A stretch of 64,000 nt of DNA from the NCBI RefSeq assembly GCF_038396675.1, contig NC_088933.1, forward strand, positions 18,743,501 through 18,807,500. Direction: 5' to 3'. Below the pieces are notes generated by a model, which was not told the DNA's origin, made no database searches, and was given only the letters and a program-made list of their open reading frames with translations. The translations under genes were made by a program, and so were the position numbers. This document shows positions 1 to 12,310 of the stretch, piece after piece; position 1 is the stretch's first letter; each line of letters begins with the position of its first letter. The stretch is from Hydra vulgaris. Taxonomy: Eukaryota > Cnidaria > Hydrozoa > Anthoathecata > Hydridae.

Positions 1-3000
1 AGCTATTTATCATATTTCGTGTATGAACAACTTCAGGCTTAAAACTAAAAGCGACAACCAATGTGGACGTCCATTAGATCTCATTATGTTTGAAAATTTT
101 GAGAAACTCTGTTTCTGGTTAGAAGAAGAAACTGACTGCGAACTTTATACTCTTTCAGATGTGCACATTAAAATGAAAGAACTTAGTATTGGTTATCCGT
201 GTTACTCGACGAAATCTTTAAAACGAAAATTACTTGAACATTATCGTGATCATATTTTTTTTGGAGAACTCTCTGGTCAATCTAATTTAGTTTGTTTCAG
301 AGATATGGCTTCTTTTGTTACATCGAAATTCAAAAAAAGAAAGATCACACTAAAAATGATATTATTTCTGCCGCTGCAAGTATAATTAGAAGCGAAATCA
401 GAGAAATGAATGTCGATAAATCTGTATATCCGTCACTAGAGGATATGGGTGATATTGAATATGGACTCAAATGGGTTCCAAAGAGTTTACAGCTATTTCT
501 AAGCCATTTAATTTCAGTTAAGCTTTGACAAATTAGTTTAGGACAATGCATTGCCCAAGCTTCGCGACCAAGATTTATGATAGCACCAATTCCATTTGGA
601 ATTGGAGTAGATATCGATAAATCTTTTGGAACAAAATGGCTTGTGGATCACCTTTACAAATTTGGATTTTCAATTTCCTCCGATGAAGTTAAGTTGTTCA
701 AGTTATCTGCTGCAGTTAGTAGAGTAAATGCCGAGCAAGAACAAGAGCCGAACTTCCTACATTGGGTTGCTGATAATGTAGATCACAACATTCGAACATT
801 GACCGGAAAAGGAACGTTTCACGGAATGGGTTTAATATCAATATTCTAAATGCAATTATGAAAGCATAACACGTTTGAAACACAAGTCTATTAAAAATTT
901 ATCTGATATGTCTTTAAAAATAACGCCTTATCACGGATCAAGCTATCAGGGTTTATTAAATGTAAGTTTTAAACTAATAAAAGATATTGTATCTGAAGTA
1001 TTCCGTGCGCCCGAAATGAATCTTGATCTTATTTGGTATGTGGCATGGTTTTTTAGTTCAAGAAATAATCCTCGCCCAAACTGGTCAGGTTATATGATGC
1101 ATACTGAAACATGCATATATTCTACACTATTGCTCATTATTGATGAAGCCAATAAATATAAAATAATTACTCCCTGCGTTACGTTTGATCAGCCATTATG
1201 GCAGAAAGCGTTTGGTGTTATAAAAGATCAGAACCTCAATATAGTATGTCAACTCGTAGGGTTTCACACAATGATGAGCTTTCTCGGAAGCATTGGAAAA
1301 CTAATGGCAGGGACTGGCCTGGAAGAAGTTTTAGAACAAGTTTACTCTGAAGATACAGTAAAACATATGCTTAAAGGAAAAACTGTTGCAAGAGCTTTAA
1401 GAGGTCACATGTTGGTCCAGAGTGCATTGATGAGTCATATTATAGATATTTTAGTTGACGAATCAAAACTAGATATATCCGGACTTAAATGCACTTATAA
1501 AATTGCAATGCAAAATGGTATGAATGAGGAAGAGTTAATCAGACTTGGTAATACAGATGCTTTCAAAAATATTGAATGTGCCATATTAATCTATGCGGAA
1601 AAGAAGTCATATGAATCATGCACTGCAAAACTTTGGATCTTGTGCATATGCTATATTAGTATCATCACAATCTCAAAATGCTAAACTTATTTGCAGCATC
1701 AGGGCATTCAAACTATGCCAAGTGCTCCAGGTTATATTTGCAAGAAATGCAATACCTTTCAGAAACGAATCCATGGTTACAACAATTCTTAGATGGTCGT
1801 CACGCAGTGCGCCGATCTGAAAGGTATTGGGCTGACCTATCTTCTGATCTTGTAATAGAGCAGACTCTGATGCGGTCTTTAAAATGCAATGGTGGTTTAA
1901 CTAGAGGTAGAGGTTTTGATGAAAAAGTACGCAACCTATGGACAATGAGCATCTGTTATTCTGAAAGTGTTCATGAAGCAATGCATAAATTATTTGGATT
2001 TGATATCGGAGTTACGGAAAGCAATAAAGAAATGGGTATTAAAAGATTAGTATGTGATTATGAACATTGTGAGTTGTTTTATGACTAGTTTTCTGGAAGA
2101 CATCCATTCAATACTGTTGATAGAAATCTATATTCATTATCTACGCGTCTTGTGTCAGTCAATGGTGAAGATCTTGTCAACTGTAACGAGGCTGAGAACA
2201 TGGGTGTTTGTCAACAAACATTTCTCAACGGCCTTAAGTTCAATGAAGCAAAGTTTAAAAAGAAGAATACATTTTTTTCTTTAAATGTTTTGACCAATAG
2301 CGTAAAACTAGACAAACAAACTGATTGTTGTGTCAATCCAACACTCCTTTTTAATAGACTTGCAGCAATTCTAGAAAGAGAGGATGACGTTGAACTATAT
2401 TTTGATTATGAGCTTACTCATCTCCCACAATCATTATTTAAAAATAACCTAATGCTGAAAGCAAACAAATCATCTTTGCGCAAAGTGATTCTTCCTGACG
2501 ACAAAATTAAAGCAAATACAAATGTCAGTTTGTGCAAATATGTCCTTGATGGAGGTTCCTTACTCCACAGAGTTCTTTGGAACAAAGGTATGAGGTTTGT
2601 AGAAATTTTTGAGACCTACATCAGCTATATAAGAGAAAATTATGCCACCACTTATATTTTATTTGATGGTTATGATAAGAAATCTTCAATTAAATCTAAT
2701 GAACACATCAGAAGAAAATGCAAAGGTTCTTCCCAAAATCTTGTTATAAGCGAAAATAATCAGGTTCCGTACTCACAAGAGCGTTTTCTATCGAGTTCAC
2801 ACAACAAGGCACAATTAATTTTACTTTTGTCAGATTACCTTAAACGAGATGGATATGAAGTATATATTTGCAAAGGGGATGCTGACACGAAAATTGTCTC
2901 TAAATCGTTGGAAGTTGCAAATGAAATTTAACCATGCATTGTTGTTGCTGATGATACTGATATAGCAGTTATGCCAATGTATCATTGGAAAGATGAATTA

Positions 3001-3722
3001 AATGAGATTTTTTTTTATCAAGAAAGAAAGAAAAAACTCTGGAGTATTAAAGACGCTCAATTTCAAGTAATGGATTTTAAAGAACATCTGTTATTTCATT
3101 GAAATTTTTGGTGGAAATGCAGAATCTTCGTTAAGGAAAATGCGGTTGGTATTTGAAAGTTTAATTATAATTTTGTGAATTTAAGTCACTCATTTAGATT
3201 TAGAAAGTGTTATATTTTTATAGTATTTTTCTTAGGTATTTAAAATATAAACAAATGGTTTGTGAAGGAATTATTAAGCCAGAAAAGTTACCACCCACAG
3301 ACCGTGCTGCTTATTTTCATGGTCTTAGAGTTCATCGACAAGTTGTTGAATGGAAAATGCTGGATGAATCTTTCAACTTGGATCCTAAAGAATGGGGATG
3401 GAAGTTAGATAATGGTTGTCTTCTTCCAACACCAACAGACAATGATGTGGCACCACCCAATATATTAAAAGTAATTCATCCGTTTTTCCTGCAAGAGCAG
3501 GAAAAACGGATTAAAATGCATGCCTGCATGCGGTGGCTGTCATGAGCAAGACTGCAGTAATAAAACGGTAAATTTTATTTTTTAAATATACACATAATCT
3601 TCTTTAAATATTTTTGCTTTTTTTGGAATACAAATATTTTGCATTTTTAGGATTTTGAAATTGAAGAAGATTCAAGTGATGAAATTGAAAACAAGAGAAA
3701 TTTATTTGATGATTTGTTTTGA
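1..3722 (+). pseudogene. Decayed, intron-bearing copy of a dispersed GKGTFHGMG/IEQTLMRS/ADDTD family
   Basis: Consecutive blocks in changing frames match one large uncharacterised protein family that I recognise as high-copy in cnidarians and other animals. They are: LITLSDVH-like N-terminus (30-340), VADNVDHN..GKGTFHGMG (577-840), VTFDQPLW..GFHTMMSFLGSIG (875-1600), IEQTLMRSLKCNGGLTRGRG (1678-2088), LFDGY...KGDAD (2152-2931), VVADDTDIAV (2935-3100), LPPTDRAAYFHGLRVH..LDPKEWGWKL (3236-3475), CGGCHEQDCSNKT (3526-3567) and an acidic tail DFEIEEDSSDE..DDLF ending at TGA 3720-3722. The acidic DGY, GDAD and DDTD patches look like a PIN/FEN-type nuclease fold; that is inference. Two introns keep consistent phases: 3145-3235 (phase 2, joins M-R-YLKY) and 3568-3650 (phase 0). 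Frameshifts near 375, 545, 850, 1640 and 2088, an in-frame TAA near 2930 and an internal deletion near 3100 make it non-functional. Its mobile status is not shown; no terminal repeats were found. Confidence 0.75.
3478..3511. repeat. Perfect inverted duplication, 15-bp arms, 4-nt loop
   Basis: Left arm ATCCGTTTTTCCTGC (3478-3492), loop AAGA, and exact reverse complement at 3497-3511. It sits where the family protein above should run from PPNILKVI into its Cys-rich end, and it is translated there as an alien HPFFLQEQEKRIK segment. Confidence 0.9.
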
Positions 3723-4316
3723 GAAAAGTAAGATATCGGACATCTAATTTTAAAGAAATTTGCATTCAAGTCTTAAAGTTATTTTAAAAGAATATATTAT
3801 TTTCTAATTTTTTCTTATTTAAAATTGCGCACAGACAAAAGTTATATTATTATGTTTTGAAAACAAAAAATATAACATTTTAACGATTTTACACTTTTCA
3901 AACATAAAAAATAACTTTCTTTTAACTCTAATAACTTACACTTTTCAAAACGTAAAAAAACTTAAAAAACAATTTTTTTCAAGTAATAGTTCTTATATAA
4001 ATATTGATCAGCATAAAATTTTTGATCCAACGATATAAAGTTTATGATATTTTGGTGCTGTCAAATTGCCCCTTTTTTGTACCCCAAATTGCCCCAAAAG
4101 GAATGTTCCCGTAGCGCAATCAACGGGGCTTTTTTTTACGCTCATCCAGACACTGTCTACTTTCTCTCTGCAAAATTTCAGCTTTATACCATTTTTGTCC
4201 GGGTTCGACCTTATTTTTCGCTAATTCTCTCCTACTATTATTTTGATCTGGTGATACGCATTCGTGACTTATTTATAGTTTTTTATTATTATTTGTAAGT
4301 TAAAGACTATGAAATC
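3723..4316. other. AT-rich intergenic stretch
   Basis: No coding signal. Contains a small GC-richer patch at 4060-4135 with repeated AAATTGCCCC and a CCCGTAGCGC..ACGGGG inverted pair, possibly the remnant of a transposon end left of the Tc1 copy. Confidence 0.4.
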
Positions 4317-5353
4317 ATGGCTCATAAAGTTTTTAACATTTGGTTTTTGATACCTGGATTTGAAACGGGACGTGGTAAGCGTTTAAAGAATGAAGTACTA
4401 GCAGTAATCAACGCATGTAAAGATACAGACTTATCTAATCGGGAAATTACAAAGAACATTAAAAGACCTACAAAAGTGGTTAATAATTACTTCAAGATTA
4501 GCGTTAATTATGGAGCTCATAAGAAAAGTGGTGGCAAAAATAAAACTGATAATCGTACTAAACAAGTTATTGTAGGTCTTGTTACTGCTCAGCACATGAA
4601 TACATCTCAAATTCTTGTTGATTTACAATTACCTGTAACTGTTTAACGTGAAGATTTTACATGAAGATCCAAACACAGTTTGGAAAAGCGTAAACCAAGA
4701 CCAAAACTTACTGTTCGTCATAAAGATGTTAGATTACAATTTGCAAAAGAACAAATGTCTTCGCAGGAAGAGTGGCATCAAGTTCTCTTTAGTGATGAAA
4801 AAAAGTTCAATCTAGATGGTCCTGATGGCTATCACTATTACTGGCACGATCTTCAAAAAGAAAAAGAAACTCGAATGAGTCGTAACTTTGGTGGTGGAAC
4901 TGTTATGGTTTTGGGGGCTTTTGCCTTTGCTGGAAAACAACCACTGGCATTGATTTCGACAAAAAAGAATTCACAGGACTACATTGACTTATTAGAAATT
5001 AGTTTGCTTGAACATGGTGAAGAATTGATGGGTGAAAGTTTCACTTTTTAACAAGACAATGTGCTATCCATAACTCAAAGCTTACAAAAGCTTAATTTAG
5101 AGAGAAAAATATTCACGTAATGGAATGGCCCGCATGCAGTCCAGGTCTTAACCCAATTGAAAATCTATGAAAAATACTTTCTAGAAAGGTTTATGAAAAT
5201 GGTAAGCAATATGAATCCGCATTGGAGCTGAAAACTCGTATCAGAGAAGCTTGGAATGAAATATCTATAGAAACTATCCAAAATCTTGTGACTAATATGT
5301 CAAGTCACATATTTGAAGTCATTAAAAATTCAGGAAGCAGTACTAAATATTAA
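4317..5353 (+). pseudogene. Tc1/mariner transposase, broken
   Basis: A helix-turn-helix N-terminal part (GRGKRLKNEVLAVINACK..., 4370-4640) is followed by a DDE domain. The first Asp lies in [20 protein letters not shown] (4770-4830), the [11 protein letters not shown] strand at 4890-4925, the second Asp in QDN (5053-5061), and the family-typical SPGLNPIENL with the terminal acidic residue at about 5138-5168. The C-terminal helices end ...SGSSTKY then TAA 5351-5353. A frame change at 4646-4680, an in-frame TAA just before QDN, a shift after it and further TAA/TGA codons near 5096 and 5168 disable it. This is a cut-and-paste DNA transposase family acting on its own terminal repeats at TA targets. 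No clear left terminal repeat was found, so this copy is truncated or strongly diverged. Confidence 0.85.
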
Positions 5354-5401
5354 AGAGCATAGAACAAAATATTTTTTGTATTTTCTTGTATATTACGTAA
5401 A

Positions 5402-5604
5402 TAAGGCAAATTCTATTTTCTCCACAAATTGAATACTTTAAATTTTTTTTCCACTTGTAATTAATTAAACATACCAATTTAAAAACTTTTTAATTGTAAT
5501 AGAAGACAATAAGAAATAGGGTAGATTTAATCATTGTTTCATTGCCATTTTTGTTAAATTAGAACGAAAAAGAAAGGTGAGGCTAATTCTATTTTCTCCG
5601 CTGT
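5402..5604. repeat. Repeated AATTCTATTTTCTCC motif, probable right end of the Tc1 copy
   Basis: AGGCAAATTCTATTTTCTCC (5403-5422) recurs as AGGCTAATTCTATTTTCTCC followed by GCTG (5580-5603). Read inward the distal copy begins CAGCGGAGAAAATAG, which has the CAG start common in Tc1-like inverted repeats. No matching left copy is visible. Confidence 0.45.
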
Positions 5605-6690
5605 AGATTTAAATTAACTTCAGGAAAGTTAGTGCTGTAAATATCATAGAAAGTTGACTTAAGAACTTTTTGATTTTACGAAGTTCTGGACAACTAGGTG
5701 GGTTCATAGTTTTAATAGACACCATCTCAACGTTGTTAGCGTTATACCATTCCATTTTTGTTCTATAATAATGTCAACAGGCTTAATCTGTCCAAAAAGT
5801 AACAATAGTTGAGTAAATGAATGAAAGACAAGAGATATTTTTGGAGGCACTAAGCGATGTAACGTTCAGCATTCTTTGTTTGCAATGTGAAAAACTGAAA
5901 TCTTTCTCGTCACAACTGCACAAAGATGTTAAAAAAACAATTTTCTAAAATTTTATTTTGCATCTAATATTTAAACTTCTTTAGAATGTTTTTTTTTGCA
6001 CAGCGCAGACAACAACTTGTTCAAACAACTTGTTTCAATTCGCTTTTTACATACGTTTAATAAACAGCCAATTTTGCTCTTGGCTAATTGGTTGTTTATG
6101 GTTTCATTATCAAGATTTCGTTCGGATATTTTATGAGACATATCGTCTCGACATTTAAGCAAAAACTTAGTGGGGTTGTTGCCCCGGCCCCCACGGTTTT
6201 GGGAGCGTTGATTTAAAACAAGATTTTTTTAAAAGAAACTCTGGAAATGAAATCTTTGACTAATGACATAGATAGGGGTCTCCTGCTTTAAAATAGCCCC
6301 GAGCCCAAGTCTTAATCTATCACTAACTGTGGTGGGTGATGTTTCATATCTTGGATCGTGATTTTTTTCAGATGTACTCGAATGGTTAAATGTTACGTCA
6401 CATTTACATAGCTTACGTAATGAGATTTCAAAGTGTGCATGGTTTAAACATAATCTGATGAACAGCCGGAGTATGTTTATATTTGAACTGGTGTTATCCA
6501 AAGGATATTTGTTTGTTTTAAAACCTTTTTTAAAAATATCAGCAAAAAGTTTATAAAATAAAGGTCTTAAAAAAACAAAAAAAAACTTTTAATTGGGTTA
6601 TTGAATATAGCAAATCATCCTGAAATTAATTGTAGCAATAATAACTTTATGTAGTAATAATAAGTTATAACTTATTTTCCAACTATTTTC
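5605..6690. other. Intergenic, no recognised gene
   Basis: Two minus-strand open frames (5971-6162, 63 aa; 6229-6501, 90 aa) show no recognisable motif. A GC-rich patch (6166-6205) resembles a transposon edge but has no partner that I could find. Confidence 0.3.
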
Positions 6691-6838
6691 CAAACAATAA
6701 AGGTTATTATTTACAAGTTTACTGGTAAATAATAGCCTTTATTGTTTCAAAACAGTAAAGGTTATTATTTACAAGTATACTTATAAATAATAACCTTTAT
6801 TGTTTGGAAGAAATTTCCAAACAATAAAGATTATTATT
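6691..6838. repeat. Tandem hairpins built from one arm sequence
   Basis: CAAACAATAAAGGTTATTAT (6691-6710) and its inverse are repeated. Hairpin 1 spans 6691-6747 and hairpin 2 about 6752-6805, and an orphan arm lies at 6818-6838 (CCAAACAATAAAGATTATTA). Loops are about 8-11 nt. This may be a nested short inverted-repeat element; no protein is encoded. Confidence 0.75.
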
Positions 6839-9725
6839 CAGATTTGTTAATAAGACGATTGAAAAATTTATGAATAACTGTTTAATTTCTTTTATAGAAG
6901 TATAGATTTATAGATAAACCGTCAAATTATTAGAAGAACTTCAGATATTTCAGGTCAAAAGATTTTAATATTATTATTTCTGGGTTGAATTATGTAAAAA
7001 ATAAGAAATCGATAAACGATAAGTAATCCAAGAGTTTTCTTTTTGAAAAGTTATTATTAAAACTATGGACTGGTTTTAAACAATCGCTCAAGTTATACTT
7101 TTTTCAAAGGCTACCATATAATTGGATTTGTTGGCAACAATGCCAACAGACTTTTAGATAAGCTAAATATGAATGTGATATTACAAGGATCAAGGAAAAT
7201 CTGATTTATCTTAAATGCTTAAAAAATAACAAGCAATGAACCAAGTTATCTTTAAAAAATAAATACTGATATTAAACTTGCTGTTAAGAAACTTATACCA
7301 TTTTATGCTAATTTAATGGAAAATGTTAATATCTACTTTTAAAATGTTTCTTCAAATATACCCTGGAAAGTTAATATGGCAGTTATATAGATAACTTACT
7401 TGGAATTTTTTCAGAACAAGCAGCTGGTTCGTCGTAAGTTTAAAAACATTTGATTAGTTGTAAAAGACAACAAAAACACTCAGAATATCCTTAGCTATCG
7501 ATTAAATAGTTAATACTTTCATAATTGAAGTTAAGTTTCAAAATTGTTATTTATGTATAAACATTAAATTTTTAATTGCATGAAAGATACTGTTGATTAA
7601 GAATTGATAAAATAATTTTGTTAAAATTTATAAGAATTAATAAAATAAACTTGTTTATTATAAAGTTTATTTTTTTATATATAAAGTTTATCACAAAATT
7701 TAGTCTGTATATTATTATATAAAATGTAAACAACTATTTTTAATATTAAATGCGATTTTTTTCAAAAATTGCTGTTGTTTTTATGAGTATGTTTTTTGAA
7801 ATGTGCAAAACTTTAATTTCTGAAAAATTACTAACTCAAAAAAGGATTTTAAAACAAAAAACGCCCATAACTTTTTAAATATTTATTCTATATTTGCATT
7901 ACATCCTATATTTCCATTGATATGCTTCTATTTTTTAAATGAAGTCACAAATATTGACTTGCTTACTTACTTTTAACTTTTAAAGATGTCTTAAATAATA
8001 CGCTATCGTATATTTTTTCAGTTTTTTGCATAACTCTGAATAACCCGAATTTATTTGTAAGCACCTCCCGGTTTCCTCCCGGTTGGAAATAAGCAAGCGA
8101 CTAGCTAGCTTTATTTAAATATTTTAGGGAATTTTTTTTCTTGTATTTTTCTTTTCATTTTTCTTTTATGTTTTAAAAAATTTGATTTTTAGTACTGTAT
8201 CTAATATATTTATGATAATTATTAAACTTATAACACTGTGACAAGTTATTACACTTGTAACAACTTATGATAACGCTGTGATTTTATTATGTCATACTAT
8301 CTTGATATCAGCATTACCACAATATATCGTTAGCGACATATCGTAGCATTGTAGCTACAATAGTTGCAACAAACTTATAGCAGGGTCATTCCATGCCAAA
8401 TGGACCAAAGTTTTAGGATTTCAATATGGTCCCCCTCAGATTTTGATGAAACCTAGTGGGTTTGTTAATATCAATGAGAAAGACAATTCCTGAAAATTTC
8501 AGAATAAAATCTTTTGTGGTTCATGAGATATGGTCATTTGAAATTTCTGATTTTTCCAAAAATAAAAACTTCAGTAGCAAAAATATGATTTGTTCATACT
8601 TAAAAAAATTTTAAAAACCTTCTATTTTTTTTATTGTATACAACTCTAGACTTACTTTAATAAAACTTTGACATCGAATTCTTGAATGTCACATTTTTTC
8701 CATAATGGCTACCTAAAAAACCAAAAAAATTGTTTGTTAGTATAAAAAGTTGATTTTTGATGAGTCAATATACAAAACCTGCATTTTAAGAAGTGAAAAG
8801 AAATATTTTTTTAGTTTCTATATATGATAGGCTTCTAAATTTTTAGAAATTTACTGATAAGATACAATTCAGTATTAAATTATAGACCTCTGAAAATAGC
8901 TGCGGCTAAAACATAGGAAAATGTGTCTCCACTTCAAATCACCGGTAACCTAGGATCAATAGTGGTTTTATTAAGATTTTTTTTTCTTCTAATTTAATAG
9001 ACTTTGCAGTGATTTCAGAAGAAAAAAAAGTGAGTAATCCTGGGAAAGTTACAAAATCAGAACAGTGAAAATTACCTAAAATACATTAAAAACAAAAATA
9101 AAGTTATTGTTGTACTTTAGTTTGTATTATATATTGTTATACAAAGTATCTATGAACATAAAAGTATTTTATCATCAGTACTAGAAATAAGTCTTTAATT
9201 AATTCTGAATTAAACTCAATTTTTAAATAGCCCCAGCTCTTTCCTGCCCCCCCTCCCCCGATTATTTACTTTTTAACATTTACATTTTTTCCCAGAACTT
9301 AGAAAAAAATTGTAATTGAACACTTCTCCTAACATTGTGTGTCTGGTTTTATGTCTGATGTATGAAGTGCCTTTATGCCCAAACACATCACTAAACATAA
9401 ACACATAAAAACTGAAATTTAGTTTTTAATGTTTTCATATAAAACTTATCAGTAGCCTATTAGGTAAAACTGAAATGAAAGACTTTTAGTCTAATTTACC
9501 TAATATTTAATATCATGACTATAAATTTTATAACATTTTTTCAACACATTCACGATTCCACCCTTCCTTATTAATTTGACTTATTTGATTATCATTTTCA
9601 AATTTAGATTACAATTTATACCAAGTTGTAAGAGCTATTTGAATTGTCAACATAATCCAATGTTGATTATGTAATAAATAGGTTATTATGTAATAAACAA
9701 TCAATATAAACATTGAATCTTTTAA
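6839..9725. other. AT-rich stretch with a probable transposon-end motif
   Basis: No open frame of note. 8381-8475 (AGGGTCATTCCATGCCAAAT and following) resembles a dispersed-element terminus and may belong to the decayed copy at 9726-10584. No inverted partner was identified, so the boundary is not supported. A TTTTTTTTTCTTCT / AGAAGAAAAAAAA pair occurs at 8968-9030. Confidence 0.3.
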
Positions 9726-10584
9726 ATGATTTTTGCTAAAAAACTTAGACCAAATGGTGTATTCCTATTTGAGGTGCTTCAGGTCTCCATTAAGTATGTG
9801 TTTGTGAGTACCACCAAAATGCAGATTAAAGAAACTGGTCAGAATTGTAAACCAAAGTCAAGCAGCATGACGGTAGAGCCAAATTTTTATAAGAATTTCT
9901 TAAGAGCAGGTTAACACTTAAGTGATTCTTCACATGCAGTGGCTTAAAAATTACCGAAAATTCTGATACAGTTTGGGTTATTGCTCACTGCAATGATTTA
10001 TCAATTCTTGTTAGTCATGTTGTTCAATCTCACAAAATATTTTAGTAGATATTTTGTTAAGCTTGGAATTAATGGTGGTACACGTTTTCTCAAGTTTTTT
10101 CTAAGCATTGTTGATACTGCGTTAAGGGTTGATATCAGCTCAACACCTCAAAAACAATCTCTGACTCCAAAGACTGGCAAAGACACTGGAATTACGAGAC
10201 AAATTCTTGTTGCGGTATTAGAAGACTTGCCAAAAACTCACTCCAAAATTGAACAAATCTGGTCACTGATTAATGCAAAATGAGTTTAACTAATTTTGGC
10301 TTGCGATATGAAAGTTGCAAATATAATTTGTGGTCTTCAAACCCATTTAAGAATGCATTCTTGAATGCAGGAAGCTTCTTGAAAATGTGGATGTGCTTCA
10401 GGATTTTGCTGATACAAACTCGGTGCCCAACATTCTTCACATAATTGAGGCATTCAAAAGTTTCAATTTAGTTGTAAAATCTTGCTTTGGATTCATCCTT
10501 CAGCGGAAGTTTGTTGAAACAATTGAAAATTTTAAAAGATGTTTTTTAAAGATAACTGGTGCAAGCTTTATATATTTGCCTTAG
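9726..10584 (+). pseudogene. Decayed copy of the dispersed KLGINGG / VTPKxH-type family
   Basis: Three frames carry ordered blocks of a multi-copy uncharacterised family: VSIKYVFVSTTKMQIKETGQ..SMTVEPNFY (9780-9890), SRYFVKLGINGGTRFLKFFL (10041-10100) followed by an ITRQILVAVLEDLPKTH region (10188-10245), and ILHIIEAFKSFNLVVKSCFG (10430-10490). The Gly-rich KLGINGG strand is the family's most conserved block and is matched by KVCGDNGGGSF in the minus-strand copy at 60.7-62.7 kb. Frame changes near 9915 and 10285 and missing downstream blocks show that it is dead. No catalytic chemistry can be assigned from the sequence. The immediate 3' neighbour is a SINE. Confidence 0.6.
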
Positions 10585-10590
10585 AAATAA

Positions 10591-10746
10591 AGGATCCGTG
10601 GTTCAAACCCCACCTCTGGGCAAGTTTTGCTACATCGATTAGGAAGGAGGCGTAAACTTCCAATTAAATGCTCATCCCTGATGCTCTGTGATAAGATGGT
10701 AAGGACTTCTTAGGGCACCTAAATAAAATTAAAGAAAAAAAAAAAG
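10591..10746 (+). mobile_element. tRNA-derived SINE, family A, 5'-truncated
   Basis: It begins in the B-box-like GATCCGTGGTTCAAACCCC and keeps the family tail (GGAAGGAGGCGTAAACTTCC, CTCTGTGATAAGATGGTAAG, ACTTCTTAGGGCACCTAAAT) before an A-rich end. The same tail occurs inverted at 17947-18120 and 20278-20478. Confidence 0.8.
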
Positions 10747-11599
10747 CTTAACACAAAGTTCACATTGTCTTCTACCTCATCAAAGATTTCATCAGTTGCA
10801 AAAGATTGCCCTTGGGCCCTATAGTAAACAAACTGTCGAAACTGCTCATCAAGACTTTTATAAATATTGGTATAAACAAAACAATAACTTATAATGGTAT
10901 AAATAAACAATAAGTACAAAGAAAGATTGTTATGCTGCAAAACTGATCTAAACAGTAAGCATCTTTAAAGAAATGCTACCATAATTCAATTTATGAGATT
11001 AGGCAGCAGAAAATCATAGCTTACGGTTTAATGAACATTTAAACCATTTTAATCCTTAACTGCTGTTAGTAATTATGAATTTTAATATTACATATAAAAA
11101 TATTAAAGAGTATTTGACTAAAAGAGTATATTAAGCTATTTGAAATAATTTTTTTGTAGCGAGAAAATCAAAGACCATGTCTTACAACTTAATCAGATGC
11201 TATTCGATGGTAATATAATGTAAAAAATAGTTACTTTATTACTTCATTTTGAAAGTCAATGTGTTTAAAAAAATTTCAAGGGCCAATAAAAATTCTTTTA
11301 ACAAAAACGTTTTTTTTTGTTTTACTAACTGATAGTCCTTTTGTCAGGTTTTACACTTTTTTTGCACTTTTTTTTGCATTTTGGCAGTAACCAAAATAAA
11401 GTAAAGTATAACTTTAAGAAATGTTGAGATATTTACGCTTTGCATAAGACAATTCAAAGCTTGCTTCAACTACAAGTCATGAAATTTTGACAGTATCGAA
11501 GTTTTTGGTTTCATCTTCAGCAAGCTCCCTAGCATTTTCTTCTTTTCTCTCTAGCATTTTCTTCTTTTTTCATTTTTTTTTCTATTATTAATTCTATAT
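10747..11599. other. No gene seen
   Basis: AT-rich, homopolymer-rich sequence with a minus-strand 73-codon frame (10719-10940) that overlaps the SINE tail and has no recognisable motif. The 11540-11580 stretch is a CTTCTTTT-type low-complexity tract. Confidence 0.3.
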
Positions 11600-12310
11600 T
11601 CATTTGTTTACATATTTCTCTAATCTAATTAAAAACTTTATTAATTTCAGCACTTCTAAAATACTAAAAATGTCCTGATCTCTTTTTTGTAGAGATGTAC
11701 ATTGTTTATACTCTCCAGAATCAAACGCCATAAATATAAAAATAGTAAACTTATTTAAACATTTATACGAATTTAAACATTTGTACAAGGATTTAAATAG
11801 ATATAACGCATCTCCAACAGAACGTTCATTTTGAATTACATTTAGCAATGAAATAATAGATACCAAAGTTTTTTTTACAACATTAATTGTATTAAATTTT
11901 GAACACCATCTTGTATTAACAGCCATTTTAAGACTGATTCTGCTTACAGATGTAATTATGTTCCAAAGACTTGTAGAAGAGAAAAATAATGAGTTTTTCT
12001 ATGAGAAAAAATACTCCAACTAAATTTAAGCTGTGTTCACAGCAAGGGATATATTGGGATAAGGGATTTTCGATATATATTTTCATATTCAGCATATTAT
12101 GTGAATGTTTTGTAAACGCATACACACACGAATTATGCTTATTCTTGTTCATAACATAAGCAATAACACTCTTTTTTTGGGAAACAAATAAAATGCGTAT
12201 ATGAATTTTTTTCCCTAGACAACGATACAAGGTAGGTATATGCAATTTATCTGAAATGATTTTGGCGCCCTTCGAATGCTGCGTCCTTGGCAACTGCCCA
12301 TATGCCAACG
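11600..12310 (-). pseudogene. hAT-type transposase fragment (ZMYM1/DUF4371-like)
   Basis: The minus strand reads a catalytic-core pattern. The 11928-12308 frame contains IPCCEHSLNLVGVFF (the hAT C-x2-H-SLNLV signature). It is followed, in the 11600-11926 frame, by MAVNTRWCSKFNTINVVKKT, matching the family's S-x-TRW-S segment, and then a QNERSVGDALYLFKSL helix. The order and spacing fit the middle of a hAT transposase. The first Asp block, the C-terminal dimerisation block and the ends are absent, so only an internal relic remains. Confidence 0.6.

Noticed and set aside
4044-4298. 84-aa plus-strand ORF before the Tc1 copy
   Set aside because: Low-complexity aromatic sequence without motifs, crossing a decayed repeat edge.
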